Translations under genes and position numbers: made by a program
Part shown: positions 51,013 through 63,199 of the stretch, one piece after another
Layout: each line of letters starts with the position of its first letter
Numbering within the stretch: the stretch's first letter is position 1
Source: Tridacna crocea
Taxonomy: Eukaryota; Mollusca; Bivalvia; Cardiida; Cardiidae
Length of the DNA: 64,000 nucleotides
NCBI GenBank assembly: GCA_943736015.1
Contig: OX031072.1
Span: 13,109,501-13,173,500 of the forward strand
Reading direction: 5' to 3'
The notes under the pieces: generated by a model
What the model was told of the DNA's origin: nothing
The model's input: the letters and a program-made list of their open reading frames with translations, nothing else
Databases searched by the model: none

Positions 51013-53052
51013 GGCCCATTTTGATTTCTCAAAGCCACTCTGACTGGCAGACCGGGCCCATTTTGAATTTCTCACAGCCTCTCTGATTGGCTGTTGGCAC
51101 CCATTCTGCTTTCCTAAAAGCTTCTGTGATTGGATAATTTCACAGAGGGATGAGATTTGATTGGATGATTGGGAGGGGGGTATATGTTTATCCTTATTGA
51201 CCCCTTACCATACACAATGACGCCTTTTAACACCCCTAAAACAGAAGCCTTTTTATAAAATAATCTGAGAAAAGGAGACAATGCAGGTTACCAGCATTTT
51301 CTCCTTTTCCCACAATGTTTTCTACCCTATCAAAGAAAATTTTTATTATTAGTTATTCTATAACATCTTATTGTATCTTTATGGCTTATGTTTTTAATTC
51401 TTCAAATGAAAACAAGATTTTTTTTTCATCGGAAAAAGTTTCTGCAACAGCAACCGGTTGCTTCTGAATCTTTTTTTTATGCGCAGCGGTTAAACATAAC
51501 ATTGACTTTTGACTCGCACGGTCACCAAAACCGACCCTGGTATGAAAACAGGAAAATGTTCGATTTACCTTTCTTTGATTTGTGCAACAGGTATCAGTTG
51601 CCTCCGAAAGTGTCTAAGTTGATTTAACGATTTCATGCGCAGCACGTAACCGTCTCATATGGGTGAGATAGTCATCGCAACCGAATCAATGGCCCTAGTG
51701 AGAGAAAACGAAAAGAGAAAAATCCCTATATTTGAATTGAGAAACAGGTGTCGTCTGCTATGATATGTCCTGTAAGTCGATTTTTTCATGTTTTCGCGGA
51801 TACGTAACTGGCACCTACGAGACGGTAGCAGCGTAAATGGGTTTGTTGTCACGGTATAAAGAGATTGGAGGAAAAAAAAAATAGAAATTTAGTTCCCTAT
51901 ATTTGACTTGAGAAACAGGTGTCGTCTGCTATGAAATGTCCCGCAAGTCGAATTTTCATGTTTTCGCGGATACGTAACTGGCACCCTACGAGACGGTAGT
52001 CAATGTAAATGGGTTTGTTGTCACCTACGAAATAAAGAGTTTGAAGAAAAAAATAAATAAATAAATAAAAAATTCAGTTCTCTTTGTTTGACTTATGCAA
52101 TAGGAAGCAGTTGATGCTGAAAGAGTCTTCAAGTCTTTTTTTAGCCACTTGTCACATCATTTCCTGGTGTTCTCGCATGTGCGTAACTGGCACGTACGAA
52201 ACAGTAGTCAACGTAACTGGGTTTCTTGTTGCGGTTTGAAGATATTAGAAAAATCATGCTTCAGTTCCTTGCTACTAAAAGAGTTTTCAGTCTTTTTTTA
52301 GCCACTTGTCACATTGTTTTCTGTGCTTTTCGCATGTGCGTAACTAGCACTTATGAGATGGTAATAAACGTAACTGGGTTTCTTGTCATGGTTTGAAGCG
52401 ATTAGAAAAAATTACATTTCAGTTCCCTTTGTTTGATTTATGCAATAGGAAACAATTGCTTCAGAAAGAGTTTCCAGTCTCTTTTTTAGCAACTTGTCAC
52501 ATTAATTTGTGTGTGTTTTGTTAGACTGTACATTGATCATTTTGGCTTATATGAATTTGATGTGGCCCGAGTCAGAAAATCCAATTAAAGGGTAAAGGGG
52601 GGCATCAAGGGTTTGCTTTAAGGGAAGTAACTCTTGCAAGGGGCTTGAAAAGACCAAAACAAGGTCTTCTGCCACCTTGTTTTCTTGAATTTTGGCCCTT
52701 TTTCAGTGAAATCTGGCATGTGTGGATAGTGCATACCTGGCAGTTTGCCAAGGACTGCACAGCAGCCTTTAAAAAAGACTTTAAATCCACTTTTATGCCG
52801 TTTTTTGTTCACTGTTTTGTATCGGTATATAAGGGCGCCATTTTAAAGTGAATTTGAAGCTCTCTGATTGGCTGACTGGGCCCATTTTGATTTCTCAAGG
52901 CCTCTCTGAGTGGCAGACCGGAACCATGGCTGGCTGGGCCCATTTTGATTTCTCAAGGCCTCTCTGAGTGGCAGACCGGAACCATGGCTGGCTGGGCCCA
53001 TTTTGATTTCTCATAGCCTCTCTGAGTGGCAGACCGGGCCCATGGCTGACTG
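51013..53052 (+). repeat. Array copy 26 (2040 bp)
   Basis: The G run is G6 at 51175-51180. Substitutions are A to G at 52116, T to C at 52568 and C to G at 52910. The last makes its first 58-mer identical to the second and is shared with copy 27. Confidence 0.97.
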
Positions 53053-55093
53053 GGCCCATTTTGATTTCTCAAAGCCACTCTGACTGGCAGACCGGGCCCA
53101 TTTTGAATTTCTCACAGCCTCTCTGATTGGCTGTTGGCACCCATTCTGCTTTCCTAAAAGCTTCTGTGATTGGATAATTTCACAGAGGGATGAGATTTGA
53201 TTGGATGATTGGGAGGGGGGGTATATGTTTATCCTTATTGACCCCTTACCATACACAATGACGCCTTTTAACACCCCTAAAACAGAAGCCTTTTTATAAA
53301 ATAATCTGAGAAAAGGAGACAATGCAGGTTACCAGCATTTTCTCCTTTTCCCACAATGTTTTCTACCCTATCAAAGAAAATTTTTATTATTAGTTATTCT
53401 ATAACATCTTATTGTATCTTTATGGCTTATGTTTTTAATTCTTCAAATGAAAACAAGATTTTTTTTTCATCGGAAAAAGTTTCTGCAACAGCAACCGGTT
53501 GCTTCTGAATCTTTTTTTTATGCGCAGCGGTTAAACATAACATTGACTTTTGACTCGCACGGTCACCAAAACCGACCCTGGTATGAAAACAGGAAAATGT
53601 TCGATTTACCTTTCTTTGATTTGTGCAACAGGTATCAGTTGCCTCCGAAAGTGTCTAAGTTGATTTAACGATTTCATGCGCAGCACGTAACCGTCTCATA
53701 TGGGTGAGATAGTCATCGCAACCGAATCAATGGCCCTAGTGAGAGAAAACGAAAAGAGAAAAATCCCTATATTTGAATTGAGAAACAGGTGTCGTCTGCT
53801 ATGATATGTCCTGTAAGTCGATTTTTTCATGTTTTCGCGGATACGTAACTGGCACCTACGAGACGGTAGCAGCGTAAATGGGTTTGTTGTCACGGTATAA
53901 AGAGATTGGAGGAAAAAAAAAATAGAAATTTAGTTCCCTATATTTGACTTGAGAAACAGGTGTCGTCTGCTATGAAATGTCCCGCAAGTCGAATTTTCAT
54001 GTTTTCGCGGATACGTAACTGGCACCCTACGAGACGGTAGTCAATGTAAATGGGTTTGTTGTCACCTACGAAATAAAGAGTTTGAAGAAAAAAATAAATA
54101 AATAAATAAAAAATTCAGTTCTCTTTGTTTGACTTATGCAATAGGAAGCAGTTGATACTGAAAGAGTCTTCAAGTCTTTTTTTAGCCACTTGTCACATCA
54201 TTTCCTGGTGTTCTCGCATGTGCGTAACTGGCACGTACGAAACAGTAGTCAACGTAACTGGGTTTCTTGTTGCGGTTTGAAGATATTAGAAAAATCATGC
54301 TTCAGTTCCTTGCTACTAAAAGAGTTTTCAGTCTTTTTTTAGCCACTTGTCACATTGTTTTCTGTGCTTTTCGCATGTGCGTAACTAGCACTTATGAGAT
54401 GGTAATAAACGTAACTGGGTTTCTTGTCATGGTTTGAAGCGATTAGAAAAAATTACATTTCAGTTCCCTTTGTTTGATTTATGCAATAGGAAACAATTGC
54501 TTCAGAAAGAGTTTCCAGTCTCTTTTTTAGCAACTTGTCACATTAATTTGTGTGTGTTTTGTTAGACTGTACATTGATCATTTTGGCTTATATGAATTTG
54601 ATGTGGCCTGAGTCAGAAAATCCAATTAAAGGGTAAAGGGGGGCATCAAGGGTTTGCTTTAAGGGAAGTAACTCTTGCAAGGGGCTTGAAAAGACCAAAA
54701 CAAGGTCTTCTGCCACCTTGTTTTCTTGAATTTTGGCCCTTTTTCAGTGAAATCTGGCATGTGTGGATAGTGCATACCTGGCAGTTTGCCAAGGACTGCA
54801 CAGCAGCCTTTAAAAAAGACTTTAAATCCACTTTTATGCCGTTTTTTGTTCACTGTTTTGTATCGGTATATAAGGGCGCCATTTTAAAGTGAATTTGAAG
54901 CTCTCTGATTGGCTGACTGGGCCCATTTTGATTTCTCAAGGCCTCTCTGAGTGGCAGACCGGAACCATGGCTGGCTGGGCCCATTTTGATTTCTCAAGGC
55001 CTCTCTGAGTGGCAGACCGGAACCATGGCTGGCTGGGCCCATTTTGATTTCTCATAGCCTCTCTGAGTGGCAGACCGGGCCCATGGCTGACTG
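53053..55093 (+). repeat. Array copy 27 (2041 bp)
   Basis: It carries C to G at 54951, exactly one unit after the same change in copy 26. Confidence 0.97.
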
Positions 55094-57134
55094 GGCCCAT
55101 TTTGATTTCTCAAAGCCACTCTGACTGGCAGACCGGGCCCATTTTGAATTTCTCACAGCCTCTCTGATTGGCTGTTGGCACCCATTCTGCTTTCCTAAAA
55201 GCTTCTGTGATTGGATAATTTCACAGAGGGATGAGATTTGATTGGATGATTGGGAGGGGGGGTATATGTTTATCCTTATTGACCCCTTACCATACACAAT
55301 GACGCCTTTTAACACCCCTAAAACAGAAGCCTTTTTATAAAATAATCTGAGAAAAGGAGACAATGCAGGTTACCAGCATTTTCTCCTTTTCCCACAATGT
55401 TTTCTACCCTATCAAAGAAAATTTTTATTATTAGTTATTCTATAACATCTTATTGTATCTTTATGGCTTATGTTTTTAATTCTTCAAATGAAAACAAGAT
55501 TTTTTTTTCATCGGAAAAAGTTTCTGCAACAGCAACCGGTTGCTTCTGAATCTTTTTTTTATGCGCAGCGGTTAAACATAACATTGACTTTTGACTCGCA
55601 CGGTCACCAAAACCGACCCTGGTATGAAAACAGGAAAATGTTCGATTTACCTTTCTTTGATTTGTGCAACAGGTATCAGTTGCCTCCGAAAGTGTCTAAG
55701 TTGATTTAACGATTTCATGCGCAGCACGTAACCGTCTCATATGGGTGAGATAGTCATCGCAACCGAATCAATGGCCCTAGTGAGAGAAAACGAAAAGAGA
55801 AAAATCCCTATATTTGAATTGAGAAACAGGTGTCGTCTGCTATGATATGTCCTGTAAGTCGATTTTTTCATGTTTTCGCGGATACGTAACTGGCACCTAC
55901 GAGACGGTAGCAGCGTAAATGGGTTTGTTGTCACGGTATAAAGAGATTGGAGGAAAAAAAAAATAGAAATTTAGTTCCCTATATTTGACTTGAGAAACAG
56001 GTGTCGTCTGCTATGAAATGTCCCGCAAGTCGAATTTTCATGTTTTCGCGGATACGTAACTGGCACCCTACGAGACGGTAGTCAATGTAAATGGGTTTGT
56101 TGTCACCTACGAAATAAAGAGTTTGAAGAAAAAAATAAATAAATAAATAAAAAATTCAGTTCTCTTTGTTTGACTTATGCAATAGGAAGCAGTTGATACT
56201 GAAAGAGTCTTCAAGTCTTTTTTTAGCCACTTGTCACATCATTTCCTGGTGTTCTCGCATGTGCGTAACTGGCACGTACGAAACAGTAGTCAACGTAACT
56301 GGGTTTCTTGTTGCGGTTTGAAGATATTAGAAAAATCATGCTTCAGTTCCTTGCTACTAAAAGAGTTTTCAGTCTTTTTTTAGCCACTTGTCACATTGTT
56401 TTCTGTGCTTTTCGCATGTGCGTAACTAGCACTTATGAGATGGTAATAAACGTAACTGGGTTTCTTGTCATGGTTTGAAGCGATTAGAAAAAATTACATT
56501 TCAGTTCCCTTTGTTTGATTTATGCAATAGGAAAAAATTGCTTCAGAAAGAGTTTCCAGTCTCTTTTTTAGCAACTTGTCACATTAATTTGTGTGTGTTT
56601 TGTTAGACTGTACATTGATCATTTTGGCTTATATGAATTTGATGTGGCCTGAGTCAGAAAATCCAATTAAAGGGTAAAGGGGGGCATCAAGGGTTTGCTT
56701 TAAGGGAAGTAACTCTTGCAAGGGGCTTGAAAAGACCAAAACAAGGTCTTCTGCCACCTTGTTTTCTTGAATTTTGGCCCTTTTTCAGTGAAATCTGGCA
56801 TGTGTGGATAGTGCATACCTGGCAGTTTGCCAAGGACTGCACAGCAGCCTTTAAAAAAGACTTTAAATCCACTTTTATGCCGTTTTTTGTTCACTGTTTT
56901 GTATCGGTATATAAGGGCGCCATTTTAAAGTGAATTTGAAGCTCTCTGATTGGCTGACTGGGCCCATTTTGATTTCTCAAGGCCTCTCTGACTGGCAGAC
57001 CGGAACCATGGCTGGCTGGGCCCATTTTGATTTCTCAAGGCCTCTCTGAGTGGCAGACCGGAACCATGGCTGGCTGGGCCCATTTTGATTTCTCATAGCC
57101 TCTCTGAGTGGCAGACCGGGCCCATGGCTGACTG
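55094..57134 (+). repeat. Array copy 28 (2041 bp)
   Basis: One substitution seen, C to A at 56535. Its first 58-mer is back to the consensus C. Confidence 0.97.
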
Positions 57135-59175
57135 GGCCCATTTTGATTTCTCAAAGCCACTCTGACTGGCAGACCGGGCCCATTTTGAATTTCTCACAGC
57201 CTCTCTGATTGGCTGTTGGCACCCATTCTGCTTTCCTAAAAGCTTCTGTGATTGGATAATTTCACAGAGGGATGAGATTTGATTGGATGATTGGGAGGGG
57301 GGGTATATGTTTATCCTTATTGACCCCTTACCATACACAATGACGCCTTTTAACACCCCTAAAACAGAAGCCTTTTTATAAAATAATCTGAGAAAAGGAG
57401 ACAATGCAGGTTACCAGCATTTTCTCCTTTTCCGCCAATGTTTTCTACCCTATCAAAGAAAATTTTTATTATTAGTTATTCTATAACATCTTATTGTATC
57501 TTTATGGCTTATGTTTTTAATTCTTCAAATGAAAACAAGATTTTTTTTTCATCGGAAAAAGTTTCTGCAACAGCAACCGGTTGCTTCTGAATCTTTTTTT
57601 TATGCGCAGCGGTTAAACATAACATTGACTTTTGACTCGCACGGTCACCAAAACCGACCCTGGTATGAAAACAGGAAAATGTTCGATTTACCTTTCTTTG
57701 ATTTGTGCAACAGGTATCAGTTGCCTCCGAAAGTGTCTAAGTTGATTTAACGATTTCATGCGCAGCACGTAACCGTCTCATATGGGTGAGATAGTCATCG
57801 CAACCGAATCAATGGCCCTAGTGAGAGAAAACGAAAAGAGAAAAATCCCTATATTTGAATTGAGAAACAGGTGTCGTCTGCTATGATATGTCCTGTAAGT
57901 CGATTTTTTCATGTTTTCGCGGATACGTAACTGGCACCTACGAGACGGTAGCAGCGTAAATGGGTTTGTTGTCACGGTATAAAGAGATTGGAGGAAAAAA
58001 AAAATAGAAATTTAGTTCCCTATATTTGACTTGAGAAACAGGTGTCGTCTGCTATGAAATGTCCCGCAAGTCGAATTTTCATGTTTTCGCGGATACGTAA
58101 CTGGCACCCTACGAGACGGTAGTCAATGTAAATGGGTTTGTTGTCACCTACGAAATAAAGAGTTTGAAGAAAAAAATAAATAAATAAATAAAAAATTCAG
58201 TTCTCTTTGTTTGACTTATGCAATAGGAAGCAGTTGATACTGAAAGAGTCTTCAAGTCTTTTTTTAGCCACTTGTCACATCATTTCCTGGTGTTCTCGCA
58301 TGTGCGTAACTGGCATGTACGAAACAGTAGTCAACGTAACTGGGTTTCTTGTTGCGGTTTGAAGATATTAGAAAAATCATGCTTCAGTTCCTTGCTACTA
58401 AAAGAGTTTTCAGTCTTTTTTTAGCCACTTGTCACATTGTTTTCTGTGCTTTTCGCATGTGCGTAACTAGCACTTATGAGATGGTAATAAACGTAACTGG
58501 GTTTCTTGTCATGGTTTGAAGCGATTAGAAAAAATTACATTTCAGTTCCCTTTGTTTGATTTATGCAATAGGAAACAATTGCTTCAGAAAGAGTTTCCAG
58601 TCTCTTTTTTAGCAACTTGTCACATTAATTTGTGTGTGTTTTGTTAGACTGTACATTGATCATTTTGGCTTATATGAATTTGATGTGGCCTGAGTCAGAA
58701 AATCCAATTAAAGGGTAAAGGGGGGCATCAAGGGTTTGCTTTAAGGGAAGTAACTCTTGCAAGGGGCTTGAAAAGACCAAAACAAGGTCTTCTGCCACCT
58801 TGTTTTCTTGAATTTTGGCCCTTTTTCAGTGAAATCTGGCATGTGTGGATAGTGCATACCTGGCAGTTTGCCAAGGACTGCACAGCAGCCTTTAAAAAAG
58901 ACTTTAAATCCACTTTTATGCCGTTTTTTGTTCACTGTTTTGTATCGGTATATAAGGGCGCCATTTTAAAGTGAATTTGAAGCTCTCTGATTGGCTGACT
59001 GGGCCCATTTTGATTTCTCAAGGCCTCTCTGACTGGCAGACCGGAACCATGGCTGGCTGGGCCCATTTTGATTTCTCAAGGCCTCTCTGAGTGGCAGACC
59101 GGAACCATGGCTGGCTGGGCCCATTTTGATTTCTCATAGCCTCTCTGAGTGGCAGACCGGGCCCATGGCTGACTG
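57135..59175 (+). repeat. Array copy 29 (2041 bp)
   Basis: Substitutions are CA to GC at 57434-57435 (just outside the hairpin's right arm) and C to T at 58316. Confidence 0.97.
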
Positions 59176-61216
59176 GGCCCATTTTGATTTCTCAAAGCCA
59201 CTCTGACTGGCAGACCGGGCCCATTTTGAATTTCTCACAGCCTCTCTGATTGGCTGTTGGCACCCATTCTGCTTTCCTAAAAGCTTCTGTGATTGGATAA
59301 TTTCACAGAGGGATGAGATTTGATTGGATGATTGGGAGGGGGGGTATATGTTTATCCTTATTGACCCCTTACCATACACAATGACGCCTTTTAACACCCC
59401 TAAAACAGAAGCCTTTTTATAAAATAATCTGAGAAAAGGAGACAATGCAGGTTACCAGCATTTTCTCCTTTTCCCACAATGTTTTCTACCCTATCAAAGA
59501 AAATTTTTATTATTAGTTATTCTATAACATCTTATTGTATCTTTATGGCTTATGTTTTTAATTCTTCAAATGAAAACAAGATTTTTTTTTCATCGGAAAA
59601 AGTTTCTGCAACAGCAACCGGTTGCTTCTGAATCTTTTTTTTATGCGCAGCGGTTAAACATAACATTGACTTTTGACTCGCACGGTCACCAAAACCGACC
59701 CTGGTATGAAAACAGGAAAATGTTCGATTTACCTTTCTTTGATTTGTGCAACAGGTATCAGTTGCCTCCGAAAGTGTCTAAGTTGATTTAACGATTTCAT
59801 GCGCAGCACGTAACCGTCTCATATGGGTGAGATAGTCATCGCAACCGAATCAATGGCCCTAGTGAGAGAAAACGAAAAGAGAAAAATCCCTATATTTGAA
59901 TTGAGAAACAGGTGTCGTCTGCTATGATATGTCCTGTAAGTCGATTTTTTCATGTTTTCGCGGATACGTAACTGGCACCTACGAGACGGTAGCAGCGTAA
60001 ATGGGTTTGTTGTCACGGTATAAAGAGATTGGAGGAAAAAAAAAATAGAAATTTAGTTCCCTATATTTGACTTGAGAAACAGGTGTCGTCTGCTATGAAA
60101 TGTCCCGCAAGTCGAATTTTCATGTTTTCGCGGATACGTAACTGGCACCCTACGAGACGGTAGTCAATGTAAATGGGTTTGTTGTCACCTACGAAATAAA
60201 GAGTTTGAAGAAAAAAATAAATAAATAAATAAAAAATTCAGTTCTCTTTGTTTGACTTATGCAATAGGAAGCAGTTGATACTGAAAGAGTCTTCAAGTCT
60301 TTTTTTAGCCACTTGTCACATCATTTCCTGGTGTTCTCGCATGTGCGTAACTGGCACGTACGAAACAGTAGTCAACGTAACTGGGTTTCTTGTTGCGGTT
60401 TGAAGATATTAGAAAAATCATGCTTCAGTTCCTTGCTACTAAAAGAGTTTTCAGTCTTTTTTTAGCCACTTGTCACATTGTTTTCTGTGCTTTTCGCATG
60501 TGCGTAACTAGCACTTATGAGATGGTAATAAACGTAACTGGGTTTCTTGTCATGGTTTGAAGCGATTAGAAAAAATTACATTTCAGTTCCCTTTGTTTGA
60601 TTTATGCAATAGGAAACAATTGCTTCAGAAAGAGTTTCCAGTCTCTTTTTTAGCAACTTGTCACATTAATTTGTGTGTGTTTTGTTAGACTGTACATTGA
60701 TCATTTTGGCTTATATGAATTTGATGTGGCCTGAGTCAGAAAATCCAATTAAAGGGTAAAGGGGGGCATCAAGGGTTTGCTTTAAGGGAAGTAACTCTTG
60801 CAAGGGGCTTGAAAAGACCAAAACAAGGTCTTCTGCCACCTTGTTTTCTTGAATTTTGGCCCTTTTTCAGTGAAATCTGGCATGTGTGGATAGTGCATAC
60901 CTGGCAGTTTGCCAAGGACTGCACAGCAGCCTTTAAAAAAGACTTTAAATCCACTTTTATGCCGTTTTTTGTTCACTGTTTTGTATCGGTATATAAGGGC
61001 GCCATTTTAAAGTGAATTTGAAGCTCTCTGATTGGCTGACTGGGCCCATTTTGATTTCTCAAGGCCTCTCTGACTGGCAGACCGGAACCATGGCTGGCTG
61101 GGCCCATTTTGATTTCTCAAGGCCTCTCTGAGTGGCAGACCGGAACCATGGCTGGCTGGGCCCATTTTGATTTCTCATAGCCTCTCTGAGTGGCAGACCG
61201 GGCCCATTGCTGACTG
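59176..61216 (+). repeat. Array copy 30 (2041 bp)
   Basis: One substitution seen, G to T at 61208 in the third 58-mer. Confidence 0.97.
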
Positions 61217-63199
61217 GGCCCATTTTGATTTCTCAAAGCCACTCTGACTGGCAGACCGGGCCCATTTTGAATTTCTCACAGCCTCTCTGATTGGCTGTTG
61301 GCACCCATTCTGCTTTCCTAAAAGCTTCTGTGATTGGATAATTTCACAGAGGGATGAGATTTGATTGGATGATTGGGAGGGGGGGTATATGTTTATCCTT
61401 ATTGACCCCTTACCATACACAATGACGCCTTTTAACACCCCTAAAACAGAAGCCTTTTTATAAAATAATCTGAGAAAAGGAGACAATGCAGGTTACCAGC
61501 ATTTTCTCCTTTTCCCACAATGTTTTCTACCCTATCAAAGAAAATTTTTATTATTAGTTATTCTATAACATCTTATTGTATCTTTATGGCTTATGTTTTT
61601 AATTCTTCAAATGAAAACAAGATTTTTTTTTCATCGGAAAAAGTTTCTGCAACAGCAACTGGTTGCTTCTGAATCTTTTTTTTATGCGCAGCGGTTAAAC
61701 ATAACATTGACTTTTGACTCGCACGGTCACCAAAACCGACCCTGGTATGAAAACAGGAAAATGTTCGATTTACCTTTCTTTGATTTGTGCAACAGGTATC
61801 AGTTGCCTCCGAAAGTGTCTAAGTTGATTTAACGATTTCATGCGCAGCACGTAACCGTCTCATATGGGTGAGATAGTCATCGCAACCGAATCAATGGCCC
61901 TAGTGAGAGAAAACGAAAAGAGAAAAATCCCTATATTTGAATTGAGAAACAGGTGTCGTCTGCTATGATATGTCCTGTAAGTCGATTTTTTCATGTTTTC
62001 GCGGATACGTAACTGGCACCTACGAGACGGTAGCAGCGTAAATGGGTTTGTTGTCACGGTATAAAGAGATTGGAGGAAAAAAAAAATAGAAATTTAGTTC
62101 CCTATATTTGACTTGAGAAACAGGTGTCGTCTGCTATGAAATGTCCCGCAAGTCGAATTTTCATGTTTTCGCGGATACGTAACTGGCACCCTACGAGACG
62201 GTAGTCAATGTAAATGGGTTTGTTGTCACCTACGAAATAAAGAGTTTGAAGAAAAAAATAAATAAATAAATAAAAAATTCAGTTCTCTTTGTTTGACTTA
62301 TGCAATAGGAAGCAGTTGATACTGAAAGAGTCTTCAAGTCTTTTTTTAGCCACTTGTCACATCATTTCCTGGTGTTCTCGCATGTGCGTAACTGGCACGT
62401 ACGAAACAGTAGTCAACGTAACTGGGTTTCTTGTTGCGGTTTGAAGATATTAGAAAAATCATGCTTCAGTTCCTTGCTACTAAAAGAGTTTTCAGTCTTT
62501 TTTTAGCCACTTGTCACATTGTTTTCTGTGCTTTTCGCATGTGCGTAACTAGCACTTATGAGATGGTAATAAACGTAACTGGGTTTCTTGTCATGGTTTG
62601 AAGCGATTAGAAAAAATTACATTTCAGTTCCCTTTGTTTGATTTATGCAATAGGAAACAATTGCTTCAGAAAGAGTTTCCAGTCTCTTTTTTAGCAACTT
62701 GTCACATTAATTTGTGTGTGTTTTGTTAGACTGTACATTGATCATTTTGGCTTATATGAATTTGATGTGGCCTGAGTCAGAAAATCCAATTAAAGGGTAA
62801 AGGGGGGCATCAAGGGTTTGCTTTAAGGGAAGTAACTCTTGCAAGGGGCTTGAAAAGACCAAAACAAGGTCTTCTGCCACCTTGTTTTCTTGAATTTTGG
62901 CCCTTTTTCAGTGAAATCTGGCATGTGTGGATAGTGCATACCTGGCAGTTTGCCAAGGACTGCACAGCAGCCTTTAAAAAAGACTTTAAATCCACTTTTA
63001 TGCCGTTTTTTGTTCACTGTTTTGTATCGGTATATAAGGGCGCCATTTTAAAGTGAATTTGAAGCTCTCTGATTGGCTGACTGGGCCCATTTTGATTTCT
63101 CAAGGCCTCTCTGACTGGCAGACCGGAACCATGGCTGGCTGGGCCCATTTTGATTTCTCATAGCCTCTCTGAGTGGCAGACCGGGCCCATGGCTGACTG
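61217..63199 (+). repeat. Array copy 31 (1983 bp)
   Basis: It is 58 bp short because one of the three 58-mers is missing; the junction lies within 63119-63162. It also has C to T at 61660, which breaks the AACCGGTT palindrome. Confidence 0.97.
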
